From an uncultured Acetatifactor sp. (GTDB lineage: Bacteria > Bacillota > Clostridia > Lachnospirales > Lachnospiraceae), in NCBI GenBank assembly GCA_910580225.1, contig CAJTXE010000071.1, positions 1-13,232 of the forward strand: 13,232 nucleotides of DNA, read 5' to 3'. The position numbers were made by a program, and so were the translations under genes. How positions within the stretch are numbered: position 1 is the first letter of the stretch; every line of letters starts with the position of its first letter. The notes beneath the pieces were generated by a model that did not search any database, was not told the origin of the DNA, and was given only the letters and a program-made list of their open reading frames with translations. Below, piece after piece: positions 1 through 6,375 of this stretch.

Positions 1-93
1 TGTTGAAATAAGAAAATAAAGGGTACCATTTGGGTACGCTTTCCCGAAAAGAGATTAAACAAATGGACAAACTGAAATATGGAGGATAAAAAT

Positions 94-245
94 ATGCAGA
101 CAATCATTGTATTGTTAAATCCTGGAAAACTGGAAAATCCTGATATGGATTTGCGTTATTCTGTACCAGACCGCATTGAGAAGTATCTGCTTCTCTGATA
201 AGAAGCAATGGATATGTGTCCCCATTAATCAAAGTATGGATATAG
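94..245 (+). pseudogene. Frameshifted remnant of a small hypothetical protein
   Basis: An ATG at 94 sits 8 bases after a clean GGAGG (81-85) and opens a 34-codon frame ending at TGA 196-198. The peptide begins MQTIIVLLNPGKLENPDMDL and continues RYSVPDRIEKYLLL, which reads like the N-terminus of a real protein. Near 180 the coding character moves to another frame, giving EVSASLIRSNGYVSPLIKVWI up to TAG 243-245, just before the next gene's ribosome binding site. Loss of one base around the GAGAAG at 178-183 explains this. I do not recognise a named family with confidence, although the N-terminus resembles uncharacterised Firmicutes proteins that are longer, so the 3' part may also be deleted. 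A functional 34-residue peptide is the alternative. No convincing promoter is visible in bases 1-80. Confidence 0.45.
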
Positions 246-260
246 CAGGAGGATTTCGGC

Positions 261-737
261 ATGTCAATACAAACGTCTGCCCGGGAAACGATAAATGCAC
301 TGAATGCAATTTTCGATAAACATAAAAACGAGCGTATCTGTGTTTTGGCAACAACGTGCTGCGGCAAAACAACCTTGCTGAAGCAAATTCCTGATTGTGT
401 AGATTTGGACGATGAATTATGGCCGCAATTAACCAGGGAGGAAGCGGAATTTATCAGCCAAAAACCATGGACGAAGGAAATTGGTGACTTTATTGATAAG
501 CTGGTCTATGAGAAAATATCGGTAAAAGTCGGGCATCCGTTGTTCACTACAATTATTGTGGATTGTGATGTAGTAATATATCTTGATATCAGCGATGAAT
601 TGTTGGCTGAACATTGTAAAAAACGAGGAAATAATTTTTTGGATGCCCAAAATGTGAAGAATGCTATAGAAGAAGATTGGAATAACCACAGAAAAAAGGG
701 CGGAAAAACATTTTATTATTTGACCATCACTGAATAA
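261..737 (+). CDS. Small P-loop NTPase, shikimate/adenylate-kinase-like, degenerate Walker A
   Basis: This 158-residue soluble protein looks like a small P-loop kinase, possibly phosphorylating a nucleotide or small metabolite. The Walker A region is residues 30-38 (ATTCCGKTT), with the first glycine of GxxxxGK[ST] replaced by alanine but Lys36-Thr37 intact. A hydrophobic strand ending in Asp-Cys-Asp (TIIVDCD, 97-103) is the Walker B candidate. It is followed by a YLDIS strand and a basic, Arg-containing helical segment (about 112-145) that may serve as a lid. It is somewhat shorter than typical shikimate kinases and no shikimate-binding motif is evident, so the substrate is unassigned. The start at 261 follows AGGAGG (247-252) by 8 bases. 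The gene is AT-rich like its left-hand surroundings. It converges on the minus-strand metalloprotein gene and may have been co-transcribed with the remnant before it. Confidence 0.7.
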   Translation: MSIQTSARETINALNAIFDKHKNERICVLATTCCGKTTLLKQIPDCVDLDDELWPQLTREEAEFISQKPWTKEIGDFIDKLVYEKISVKVGHPLFTTIIVDCDVVIYLDISDELLAEHCKKRGNNFLDAQNVKNAIEEDWNNHRKKGGKTFYYLTITE

Positions 738-769
738 TAAATGTAAACACCTGTTCATAAGACTTAAGA

Positions 770-808
770 GGGGCGGATGCGGGTATAAGCGCTAAGGGTT
801 TCCGCCCC
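770..808. terminator. Possible shared terminator between convergent genes
   Basis: GGGGCGGA (770-777) pairs perfectly with TCCGCCCC (801-808), leaving a 23-base loop. It lies between two convergent genes, where a two-way terminator is expected. Neither side has a proper T-tract (the plus side continues CCC then GATTCACTT), so efficiency is doubtful. Confidence 0.4.
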
Positions 809-818
809 CCCGATTCAC

Positions 819-1835
819 TTAGAATCTAGCCGGAAAAGTTTCTATATTTTGAGAAAATACCGGAAGCAGCACAGGATAGAAAGATTCAAAATCAGGATAA
901 ATATCCCTGTGATTGTCGTAATAGCGATATTGCTTCAGTATCAAAGGTATATATCTGTAACCGAAATGCAGATCATTGTCAAGCATTTTGGCTGACATGT
1001 CTTCAAGACCGCATTTTTGCAGAAGATGAATGACCATGGCCCTGACAAGATGCTCATTTACACATTCATTCCAGTCGCCGTAGCCTGACCCAAATCCGGG
1101 CAGTTTGTATGGTTTTAACAACTCAAATGCATTTTCATACTCTTTGACGGCATCTGCAAATTTCTCCGTGAGAGGATTAATGAATGGATGCGAAAATTCA
1201 TGGAACAATACGGATGGAGAGATGCTGTAATCATCCGTTGTAAAGACGGAAAATATGGACATTTTATTCATCTTCTCATCTAAAAAAGAGATTCCGAAAT
1301 TTCCCACCATCAAAGAAGAGATAACGTAATTGTAGGAATTCTGTTCCTTTCCATATTCGTTTTCCAAAAGGGATATATAGGGATATTGATTCGAAACACT
1401 GTTTGCTCTGTCTATTATAGGTTTGTAATAATTCTTGGTTTCTTCAAAAAAAGCAAAATAACCAATGTCGTTTTCAAAGGTTTTCAGCATTTGCAATAAC
1501 TGTTGGATTGCCGATAATCCCCCGCAGTATTGGATGCATAATTCTGACAGCGAATGCTGTATGGAAAAATCCATGCTGTTTCCAAGGGATAGCATGAGTT
1601 CCACAGGCCGGGAAAATGTGAAGCCGTTCGGGATAAGGCTTTCTATATAAGGATAGATCGGATGATTCAGATGCTTCTCAAAAAAGCTTTTGATCCGGTT
1701 CGTGTATGCATTGCTCTGTTCGGTCATTAATCCGTAGCCGATATATTTCTTTGTCATTTCATTGTACCTACTGGTCAGTAAAATGCTGTTCATAAATTCT
1801 AAATTTGGGTTTAATTGTACATTTATTTGATTCAT
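819..1835 (-). CDS. DUF4932-like putative zinc metalloprotein (HEFSH)
   Basis: From the preferred start this protein has 338 residues and no signal peptide or membrane segment, so it is probably cytoplasmic. Residues 212-216 are HEFSH, a match to the HExxH zinc-peptidase motif, with hydrophobic residues before it (SPSVLF). About 40 residues later comes NECVNEHLVRA (256-266), where Glu257 or Glu261 could be the third zinc ligand in a gluzincin-like arrangement. The general pattern, including a conserved-looking N-terminal block (INVQLNPNLEF) and GFTFSRPVELM, fits the DUF4932 family, whose substrate is unknown. A start at 1880 is open and adds 15 residues, but it lacks a ribosome binding site. 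The Met at 1833-1835 is preceded by TTGGAG with 10 bases of spacing and begins where family-like sequence starts. The gene stands alone and converges on the P-loop gene. Proteolytic activity is inference. Confidence 0.7.
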   Translation of the reverse strand: MNQINVQLNPNLEFMNSILLTSRYNEMTKKYIGYGLMTEQSNAYTNRIKSFFEKHLNHPIYPYIESLIPNGFTFSRPVELMLSLGNSMDFSIQHSLSELCIQYCGGLSAIQQLLQMLKTFENDIGYFAFFEETKNYYKPIIDRANSVSNQYPYISLLENEYGKEQNSYNYVISSLMVGNFGISFLDEKMNKMSIFSVFTTDDYSISPSVLFHEFSHPFINPLTEKFADAVKEYENAFELLKPYKLPGFGSGYGDWNECVNEHLVRAMVIHLLQKCGLEDMSAKMLDNDLHFGYRYIPLILKQYRYYDNHRDIYPDFESFYPVLLPVFSQNIETFPARF

Positions 1836-1904
1836 ACTGATTTTTCTCCAATTATTGATTTCATACTGAAGTCCGCTCATTTTTCTGCGAAAACAGCACC
1901 CATT

Positions 1905-2042
1905 TTACTCTGGTATCACAGACTCCTTTCCATATTCTTGATCTATATACTTCATCATAAATTCTTTACTGTTATTGCAATGCATATTTATAAGTGATTT
2001 TTCAATAGATACACAATTCCGAAAAGAGAGTTCTGTAATTAA
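1905..2042 (-). pseudogene. Possible 3' remnant of an unidentified gene
   Basis: On the minus strand a frame is open from 2042 to TAA at 1905-1907. It encodes 45 residues that look protein-like, ending NSKEFMMKYIDQEYGKESV-IPE, with acidic and basic residues and codon use similar to the adjacent metalloprotein gene. There is no start codon with a ribosome binding site in this frame, and a stop immediately precedes it. It is therefore best read as the tail of a gene whose 5' part is gone, or as chance. I do not recognise a family. It lies about 70 bases upstream of the metalloprotein start and on the same strand. Confidence 0.25.
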
Positions 2043-2167
2043 TTATACAAAATGGAAACAAATTGATTGTAGCATTTCATACAGCGGAAAGCAATATAAT
2101 ATGCCCCGCCTCAAGAAATCTTTTGCATTCACATTCTGCATCCATGTACTTTTCTCTGCTGAAATGG

Positions 2168-2196
2168 TAGAAAAAAGGGAATGGAAGTAGTATAAT
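2168..2196 (+). promoter_or_regulatory. Candidate promoter for the Hsp70 gene series
   Basis: A perfect TATAAT at 2191-2196 lies about 195 bases before the Hsp70 start, in an A-rich stretch. The matching -35 position at 17-base spacing (2168-2173, TAGAAA) is a poor match to TTGACA, and there is no TG extension of the -10. It is the best promoter candidate before the long plus-strand series, and it would give a long leader of roughly 185 bases. No CIRCE-type inverted repeat for HrcA was seen, so control like that of the general dnaK operon is not supported. Confidence 0.35.
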
Positions 2197-2317
2197 AAAA
2201 AGAAAAAATGCACCGTCCGATTCCGCAGGATGCCCAGATGCCAGTGTCAGTCTTTCAATGCCGGGCAAAAGGCGCGTGAAAGCTCTGCAAACCTGCGGAT
2301 TTCAGGGAGGGACAGAC

Positions 2318-2401
2318 ATGGACAGGGAAAAGCGCAGTTGCCGGCAGGATGAAGAGCAGGCCGGCTGCTGCGGCATCAGCGGAGGAACATTATGGCAGTG
2401 A
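2318..2401 (+). CDS. Possible 27-residue leader peptide overlapping the Hsp70 start
   Basis: An ATG at 2318 follows GGGAGGG (2305-2311) by about 6 bases and opens 27 codons, ending at TGA 2399-2401. The peptide is MDREKRSCRQDEEQAGCC followed by GISGGTLWQ. Its stop lies inside the Hsp70 coding start, a 10-base overlap, so ribosomes finishing it could re-initiate on the Hsp70 gene at 2392. The frame stays open upstream to an ATG at 2258, but that start lacks a ribosome binding site. The peptide matches no family known to me; three cysteines and a charged N-terminus are its only features. It may be only a translational coupling device, or chance. Confidence 0.3.
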   Translation: MDREKRSCRQDEEQAGCCGISGGTLWQ

Positions 2402-4149
2402 TCGGAATTGACCTGGGGACCACCAACAGCCTGGGGGCATACTGGAAGGACGGAAGAGTACAGTTGATTCCCATGGAAGGGGAAAGTTTTCTGTTGCCCA
2501 GTGTGGTGGGATATGTGGAGGGAGAAGGCTTTCTGGCAGGGGCGGCGGCAAAGGAGCGGCTGATTCCCCATGCCGGGGATACCGCGGCCTCCTTCAAACG
2601 CTTCATGGGCACGGCAAAGGAGTACCATCTGGGCGGAAGGGCCTACACCCCAATGGAACTTTCCGCCATGATACTGGAGCGGATAAAAAGAAACGCGGAA
2701 TTTTACCTCCAGGAAGAGATAGAGGAGGCCGTTATAACGGTTCCCGCCTATTTCAATGATAAACAGCGCAGCGACACCAGGAAGGCGGCTCAAATTGCAG
2801 GGCTGAAGGCGGAGCGCCTGATCAACGAACCCTCGGCGGCGGCCCTGGCCTACCGGCGGGAATACGGAGAGGAGGACAGGACCCTTCTGGTCTTTGACTT
2901 CGGCGGGGGTACCCTGGATCTGTCCTATGTGGAATGCTTTGACAATGTGATAGAGATTATCGCCGTGGCGGGGGACAACCATTTGGGCGGGGACGATATC
3001 GACGAGGCAGTTTCGGAATATTTCTGCCGGGAGAACGGGCTTCAGCCGGAAGAATTGACCAGGCAGGAGCAGGCCGGATTAAGGAAACGTTCGGAAGAGG
3101 CCAAATGTGCCTTGGAGAAGCAGGAAGAGGCGGCAATGGAGCTTACGGTGGGCGGCAGGGTTTGCAGGGCCGTTCTCAACGAAGAACGTCTGTTCGAAAT
3201 CTGCATGCCCCTGTTCGGAAAGATAAAACAGCTCTTTCTCCGCATTCTGGAGGATGCCGATTCCAGGGTTTCCGGGATAGACGACTTGATTATGGTGGGC
3301 GGTTCCTCAAAACTGGGGGTGGTGAAGCGCTTTCTTCGGGAACTTCTGGGCAAGGAACCCATCGTCCTGGGAGAGACGGATAAGGTGGTTGCCTATGGCG
3401 CCGGCGTCTATGCGGGCATCCGGCAGCGAAAAGAAGAAATCAGGGATCTGCTGCTGACGGACGTGTGCCCCTTTACCTTAGGCATCGGCGTGAACAACAG
3501 GGCCAACCGGGACAAGAACATCTTAAACCCCATGATTGAGCGCAATTCCACTTTGCCCGCTTCCCGCAAAGACAGATTTGTCACCGTATACGATTATCAG
3601 AAGGAAATCAAAATCCGGATTTACCAGGGGGAAGAATACTATGTGGATGACGACGTGCTGTTGGGAGAGCTTTCCATAGAAGTGGCCTTGAGACCTGCAG
3701 GGCAGGCTTGGGTGGACGTGCAGTTTACCTACGATATCAACGGAATCCTCCATGTGGCAGTGGAGAACGAAATGGGGGAGCGCAGACAGATTCTCCTGGC
3801 CAATCAGACCTTAAGTGAGGAAGAACTGGAGCGGTATGCCCGGGAAATGGAAAAAATCATGCTGCCGCCCCTTCAGCAGCCTGAAAATCAGAAAATGCTG
3901 GCATGCCTTCTGGAATATTATGAAAAAAGCACCGGGCGCCGCCGGGAGACCATTGCCGCCCTCACCGACAGAATTCTGGCGGGACTGGCCAGCGGCAGAA
4001 AGAAAGAGGTCAGGAATGCCCGGGAACTGGCAGAGCAATGGCTGACCCGGCTGCAGCAGGAGACGGACATGCAGGAGGAAATGCTGTTTGACGGAGACCT
4101 GAAGTTCGGTGAGGAATGGGAAGAGGAGGACAAGGAAGGATGGATTTGA
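2392..4149 (+). CDS. hscC: HscC-family Hsp70 chaperone
   Basis: This is a 585-residue Hsp70-type ATPase chaperone expected in the cytoplasm. The nucleotide-binding domain (about 1-350) shows the phosphate loop IDLGTTNS (6-13), NEPSAAALAY (145-154), DFGGGTLD (169-176), GDNHLGGDD (194-202) and VGGSSKLG (302-309). The linker region reads LLLTDVCPFTLGIGVN (353-368) and is followed by ERNSTLPASR. From memory of Escherichia coli HscC (Hsc62), the matching stretches are LTDICPYSLG and ERNTTVPVSR, and the TAASFKRFMGT block also matches, so I place it in the HscC branch and not with housekeeping DnaK. It lacks the long DnaK lid and ends in an acidic tail (EEWEEEDKEGWI), which is consistent with HscC's shorter length. 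GGAGGA (2381-2386) lies 5 bases before the ATG. The last 10 bases overlap the next gene. HscC chaperones use dedicated J partners, and a J protein lies 2.8 kb downstream. Confidence 0.9.
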   Translation: MAVIGIDLGTTNSLGAYWKDGRVQLIPMEGESFLLPSVVGYVEGEGFLAGAAAKERLIPHAGDTAASFKRFMGTAKEYHLGGRAYTPMELSAMILERIKRNAEFYLQEEIEEAVITVPAYFNDKQRSDTRKAAQIAGLKAERLINEPSAAALAYRREYGEEDRTLLVFDFGGGTLDLSYVECFDNVIEIIAVAGDNHLGGDDIDEAVSEYFCRENGLQPEELTRQEQAGLRKRSEEAKCALEKQEEAAMELTVGGRVCRAVLNEERLFEICMPLFGKIKQLFLRILEDADSRVSGIDDLIMVGGSSKLGVVKRFLRELLGKEPIVLGETDKVVAYGAGVYAGIRQRKEEIRDLLLTDVCPFTLGIGVNNRANRDKNILNPMIERNSTLPASRKDRFVTVYDYQKEIKIRIYQGEEYYVDDDVLLGELSIEVALRPAGQAWVDVQFTYDINGILHVAVENEMGERRQILLANQTLSEEELERYAREMEKIMLPPLQQPENQKMLACLLEYYEKSTGRRRETIAALTDRILAGLASGRKKEVRNARELAEQWLTRLQQETDMQEEMLFDGDLKFGEEWEEEDKEGWI

Positions 4150-5210
4150 AAGAAAGGAACCAAAAGATCATAGATGCGGTTATGACAAAGGCAAACAGAG
4201 TGTGTCCGGGTTCCCTGGCATTGATCGGCATAAACGGTTCCTTTATGACAGGAGATTATTACGAAAAATCAGATTTGGACCTGTTGATTGTGATCCGTGA
4301 TGACAGAGGATGGCAGTTGGGAAGCACCTTTATACAGGACGATTTGCAGGTGGGCCATGACATCTATTGCACCACATGGGAAAGACTGCAGCGCGACGCC
4401 GGATATGAACATCCCCATATTTCCAAGCTTATGGACGCTGAAATCGTATACTGCGCAGAGGAGAAAGAGAAAGAAAAACTGGAACAACTGCGGAAAACGG
4501 CAGGGGATATTTTGGATGCGCCCTTTTCGGAACCGGATTATGCCAAAGCGGAAAATCAGTTAAAAGAGGCGGAGCACGGCTACACGGCGGCCATGATTTC
4601 GGAGAACAGATCTGATGTGCTCAACGGGGCGGGCAGAGCCATTTACTATATTGAAAATGCAATTGCAATGTTAAATAAGCAGTATTTTCACTATGGGGTA
4701 AAGCGCACCTATGAGGAGCTGCAGGCAATGCGGAATAGACCGGAAAACCTGTGTGAATTGATAGAAAATGTGATCTCGGCGGACTCTGTTCCGGCTGTAA
4801 AAGAAGGGCTGTCTGCCCTGATGAGAGAGACAACGGCTGTGTTTTATCAGGTGAAAGAAACGCTTGCCATGCAGAAGAAAACGCCAGGAAAAGAGGAGCT
4901 GACTGGCACCTACGAAGAGATGTATTCCAACTGGCGGAACAAGATGCACGCGGCGGCAGAAACCGGAAACAGGCATCTGGCCTTTATGAGCCTGATCAGC
5001 GCAGGCGCCATGTTTGAGGAACTGGAAAGCGAAGTAGAGATTGACCGATATGATGTGTTGGGCGGGTATGATCCCCAGGATTTGCACACCACGGCAATGG
5101 CCTATGACAGGGTATTAAAGGAATACCGGAAGGAGTACCAGAAAGCAGGACTTGAGGTAACCCATTATGCGGATATCGATGCATTTGTGTTGGATTTCCT
5201 CGGGACCTGA
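4140..5210 (+). CDS. Nucleotidyltransferase-domain protein with helical C-terminus
   Basis: This is a 356-residue soluble protein. Residues about 20-55 carry the minimal nucleotidyltransferase signature: GS at 33-34 (INGSFMTGDYY), then DLDL at 45-48, giving metal-binding Asp45 and Asp47, followed by a hydrophobic strand. A third acidic residue on a later strand is possible (Asp75 to Asp80 area, QVGHDIY) but not certain. The remaining two thirds is helical, with a YYIENAIAMLNKQYF segment like the C-terminal helical bundles of kanamycin-nucleotidyltransferase or HEPN type. No clear Rx4-6H HEPN ribonuclease motif was found. It probably transfers a nucleotide to a protein or small molecule; the substrate is unknown. 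I chose the ATG at 4140 because AGGAGG (4124-4129) lies 10 bases before it. An in-frame ATG at 4116 would add 8 residues. The 10-base overlap with the Hsp70 gene implies translational coupling. Confidence 0.75.
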   Translation: MDLKERNQKIIDAVMTKANRVCPGSLALIGINGSFMTGDYYEKSDLDLLIVIRDDRGWQLGSTFIQDDLQVGHDIYCTTWERLQRDAGYEHPHISKLMDAEIVYCAEEKEKEKLEQLRKTAGDILDAPFSEPDYAKAENQLKEAEHGYTAAMISENRSDVLNGAGRAIYYIENAIAMLNKQYFHYGVKRTYEELQAMRNRPENLCELIENVISADSVPAVKEGLSALMRETTAVFYQVKETLAMQKKTPGKEELTGTYEEMYSNWRNKMHAAAETGNRHLAFMSLISAGAMFEELESEVEIDRYDVLGGYDPQDLHTTAMAYDRVLKEYRKEYQKAGLEVTHYADIDAFVLDFLGT

Positions 5211-5251
5211 AGCGCCTCTGCAGGCAATCTGAAGCGCTTTTGCAGGCAGAA
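5208..5251 (+). repeat. Two-copy 22-base direct repeat at the end of the nucleotidyltransferase gene
   Basis: TGAAGCGCCTCTGCAGGCAA (5208 on) recurs as TGAAGCGCTTTTGCAGGCAG (5230 on), two adjacent 22-base units with a few differences. The first copy includes the stop codon of the nucleotidyltransferase gene. About 10 bases later a second small duplication, GAATTCAGG at 5262-5270 and 5272-5280, follows. These look like local tandem duplications in the 149-base gap; no regulatory role is evident. Confidence 0.6.
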
Positions 5252-5359
5252 AGTCTTATGTGAATTCAGGGGAATTCAGGTCTTTTGGGATTGGCGCGAC
5301 ATGAAAATGCGGAGCAATCCATGGCATCAATAAAATGAGCGTTGTAAAGGAGAAAAGAT

Positions 5360-5713
5360 ATGCAGGTTTTATTGCTTTTAAACTTCATTGTACCATTTGT
5401 CATGATTTTAGTGGGATATCTCATTAAGAAACATCCGGAATGGGATATGGAGTCACAGAATGGATATAACACACCCACTTCGCGGAAATCCCAGGCCCAT
5501 TGGGACTATGCACAGAGCATTGCGCCGGACATTTTCATCTCTCTGGGGAAAAAACTGTGCGTTATGGAGATGATTCTAAGCGGAATCCTGTTTTTGCTTC
5601 ATACTTCCATCCAGGCTGCGGTCAATGTGGGAATCTGTGTGGGAGCCGGCGTTCTGCTTTACGGATTTTTTAAGACCGAGTCGGAAATCCGGAAAAAGTT
5701 TTCGGAGAGTTGA
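5360..5713 (+). CDS. SdpI-like small membrane protein
   Basis: This 117-residue protein has three predicted membrane segments: about 3-22, 64-84 and 87-106, ending in a short charged tail. Between the first two lies NGYNTPTSRKSQAHWDYAQ (residues 34-52). This resembles the GYRTPxSxKNxxxW(D/E)xA pattern shared by the SdpI/YhfL-like family of Gram-positive membrane proteins. SdpI itself is the immunity protein against the SdpC killing factor in Bacillus subtilis, but most family members have no assigned role, so immunity should not be assumed. AAAGGAG (5346-5352) lies 7 bases before the ATG. It stands in the same orientation as its neighbours with gaps of 149 and 97 bases and may be co-transcribed. 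No toxin gene is visible nearby. Confidence 0.65.
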   Translation: MQVLLLLNFIVPFVMILVGYLIKKHPEWDMESQNGYNTPTSRKSQAHWDYAQSIAPDIFISLGKKLCVMEMILSGILFLLHTSIQAAVNVGICVGAGVLLYGFFKTESEIRKKFSES

Positions 5714-5810
5714 AGGCCCTCCTGGAAGGGGTATCCGGGATAAACGAGCTTACCGGTATACTGCTGCAACAGGCACATATTTTTCATGATGGGAATTTGG
5801 AGGAGTATTT

Positions 5811-6245
5811 ATGCGGAATTACGAAATCGAAGATAATATGTATCGGAAAGCGGTAGAACTGATAGAAAAAAGGTATCCTGCCGGTTGGGGCGGCGCGGGT
5901 GTGGTCCACACGTCCCAGGGGAATGATTATACAAGCGTCTCCATTGAAACCGCGAATGCATCTGCAGTCGTATGTATTGAATTGGGAGCGATGCTTGAAG
6001 CCCACAAATACAATGAAAAAGTAACCCATTGCATGTGCCTTGTCCGGGATGATGAAAATTCTCCGTACAGGGTATTAACACCCTGCGGCATTTGTCAGGA
6101 GAGACTGCGATATTGGGGGGAAGAGGTACAGGTGGCTGTCACAACGGAGGAGAATCAAATCAAATTTGTAGAATTAAGGGAATTACAGCCATACCATTGG
6201 ACCAAAGCCTACCCCTCTGACAAACTGGAACACTGGGAAGAATAG
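5811..6245 (+). CDS. Cytidine-deaminase-like zinc hydrolase
   Basis: This 144-residue protein has the cytidine deaminase fold signature. CIE at residues 55-57 supplies a zinc ligand (Cys55) and the catalytic glutamate (Glu57), as in the CAE motif of the family. PCGIC at 91-95 supplies Cys92 and Cys95. NDYTSVSIETANASAVVCIE matches the substrate-side strand and helix layout, and the length equals that of homotetrameric cytidine or blasticidin-type deaminases. Alanine in CAE is replaced by isoleucine, and the usual PCGxCRQ reads PCGICQE, losing the typical arginine. It may therefore act on a substrate other than plain cytidine. The C-terminus is longer and aromatic (PYHWTKAYPSDKLEHW). GGAGGAG (5799-5805) precedes the ATG by 5 bases. 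Its role beside the chaperone genes is unknown; nucleoside salvage as a passenger is the plain reading. Confidence 0.75.
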   Translation: MRNYEIEDNMYRKAVELIEKRYPAGWGGAGVVHTSQGNDYTSVSIETANASAVVCIELGAMLEAHKYNEKVTHCMCLVRDDENSPYRVLTPCGICQERLRYWGEEVQVAVTTEENQIKFVELRELQPYHWTKAYPSDKLEHWEE

Positions 6246-6267
6246 GGTGGGAATACTTTTCGAAAAA

Positions 6268-6292
6268 CCGAAACGCCTTTACGGCGAATCGG
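6268..6292 (+). other. Imperfect hairpin in the deaminase/ATPase gap
   Basis: CCGA (6268-6271) and CGCC (6274-6277) pair with GGCG (6283-6286) and TCGG (6289-6292) around a symmetric AA/AA internal loop and a 5-base top loop. No T-tract follows, so it is not a standard terminator. It may be an RNA-processing element within the 130-base gap, or chance. Confidence 0.25.
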
Positions 6293-6375
6293 CAGAAAAA
6301 GATACAGAAAATGCAGGCGGGACAGCGGTGTGAGACAGGAGATTGCCGTCAGTCAGGAAAGGAGGGACGCCGGAG

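Larger units (their letters stand above)
1881..2317. other. Intergenic region upstream of the Hsp70 series
   Basis: About 500 bases separate the divergent metalloprotein and Hsp70 genes. The left part (to about 2200) is AT-rich and holds the possible minus-strand remnant at 1905-2042; the right part switches to the GC-richer composition of the Hsp70 series. A promoter-like TATAAT is present at 2191-2196. No RNA gene or riboswitch fold was recognised. Short open frames here (for example one starting at TTG 1975, plus strand) lack ribosome binding sites. Confidence 0.5.

Noticed and set aside
2095..2100. Second TATAAT box upstream of the Hsp70 gene
   Set aside because: The nearest TTG-type -35 candidates lie 22 or more bases upstream, too far for a normal promoter.
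1975..2190. 71-codon plus-strand frame in the intergenic region
   Set aside because: It begins at TTG with no ribosome binding site, and the peptide is not protein-like.
2302..2982. 226-codon open frame on the minus strand opposite the Hsp70 gene
   Set aside because: It is antisense to strongly conserved Hsp70 coding sequence and its peptide has no family features; it is a shadow frame in GC-richer DNA.
5731..5761. GTATCCGG pairing with CCGG-T-ATAC before the deaminase gene
   Set aside because: The 8-pair stem has a bulge and a 14-base loop, no T-tract follows and it matches no known element, so it is too weak to annotate.
6068..6085. CAGGGT/ACCCTG hairpin
   Set aside because: It lies within the deaminase coding sequence over the conserved TPCG codons and has no T-tract.
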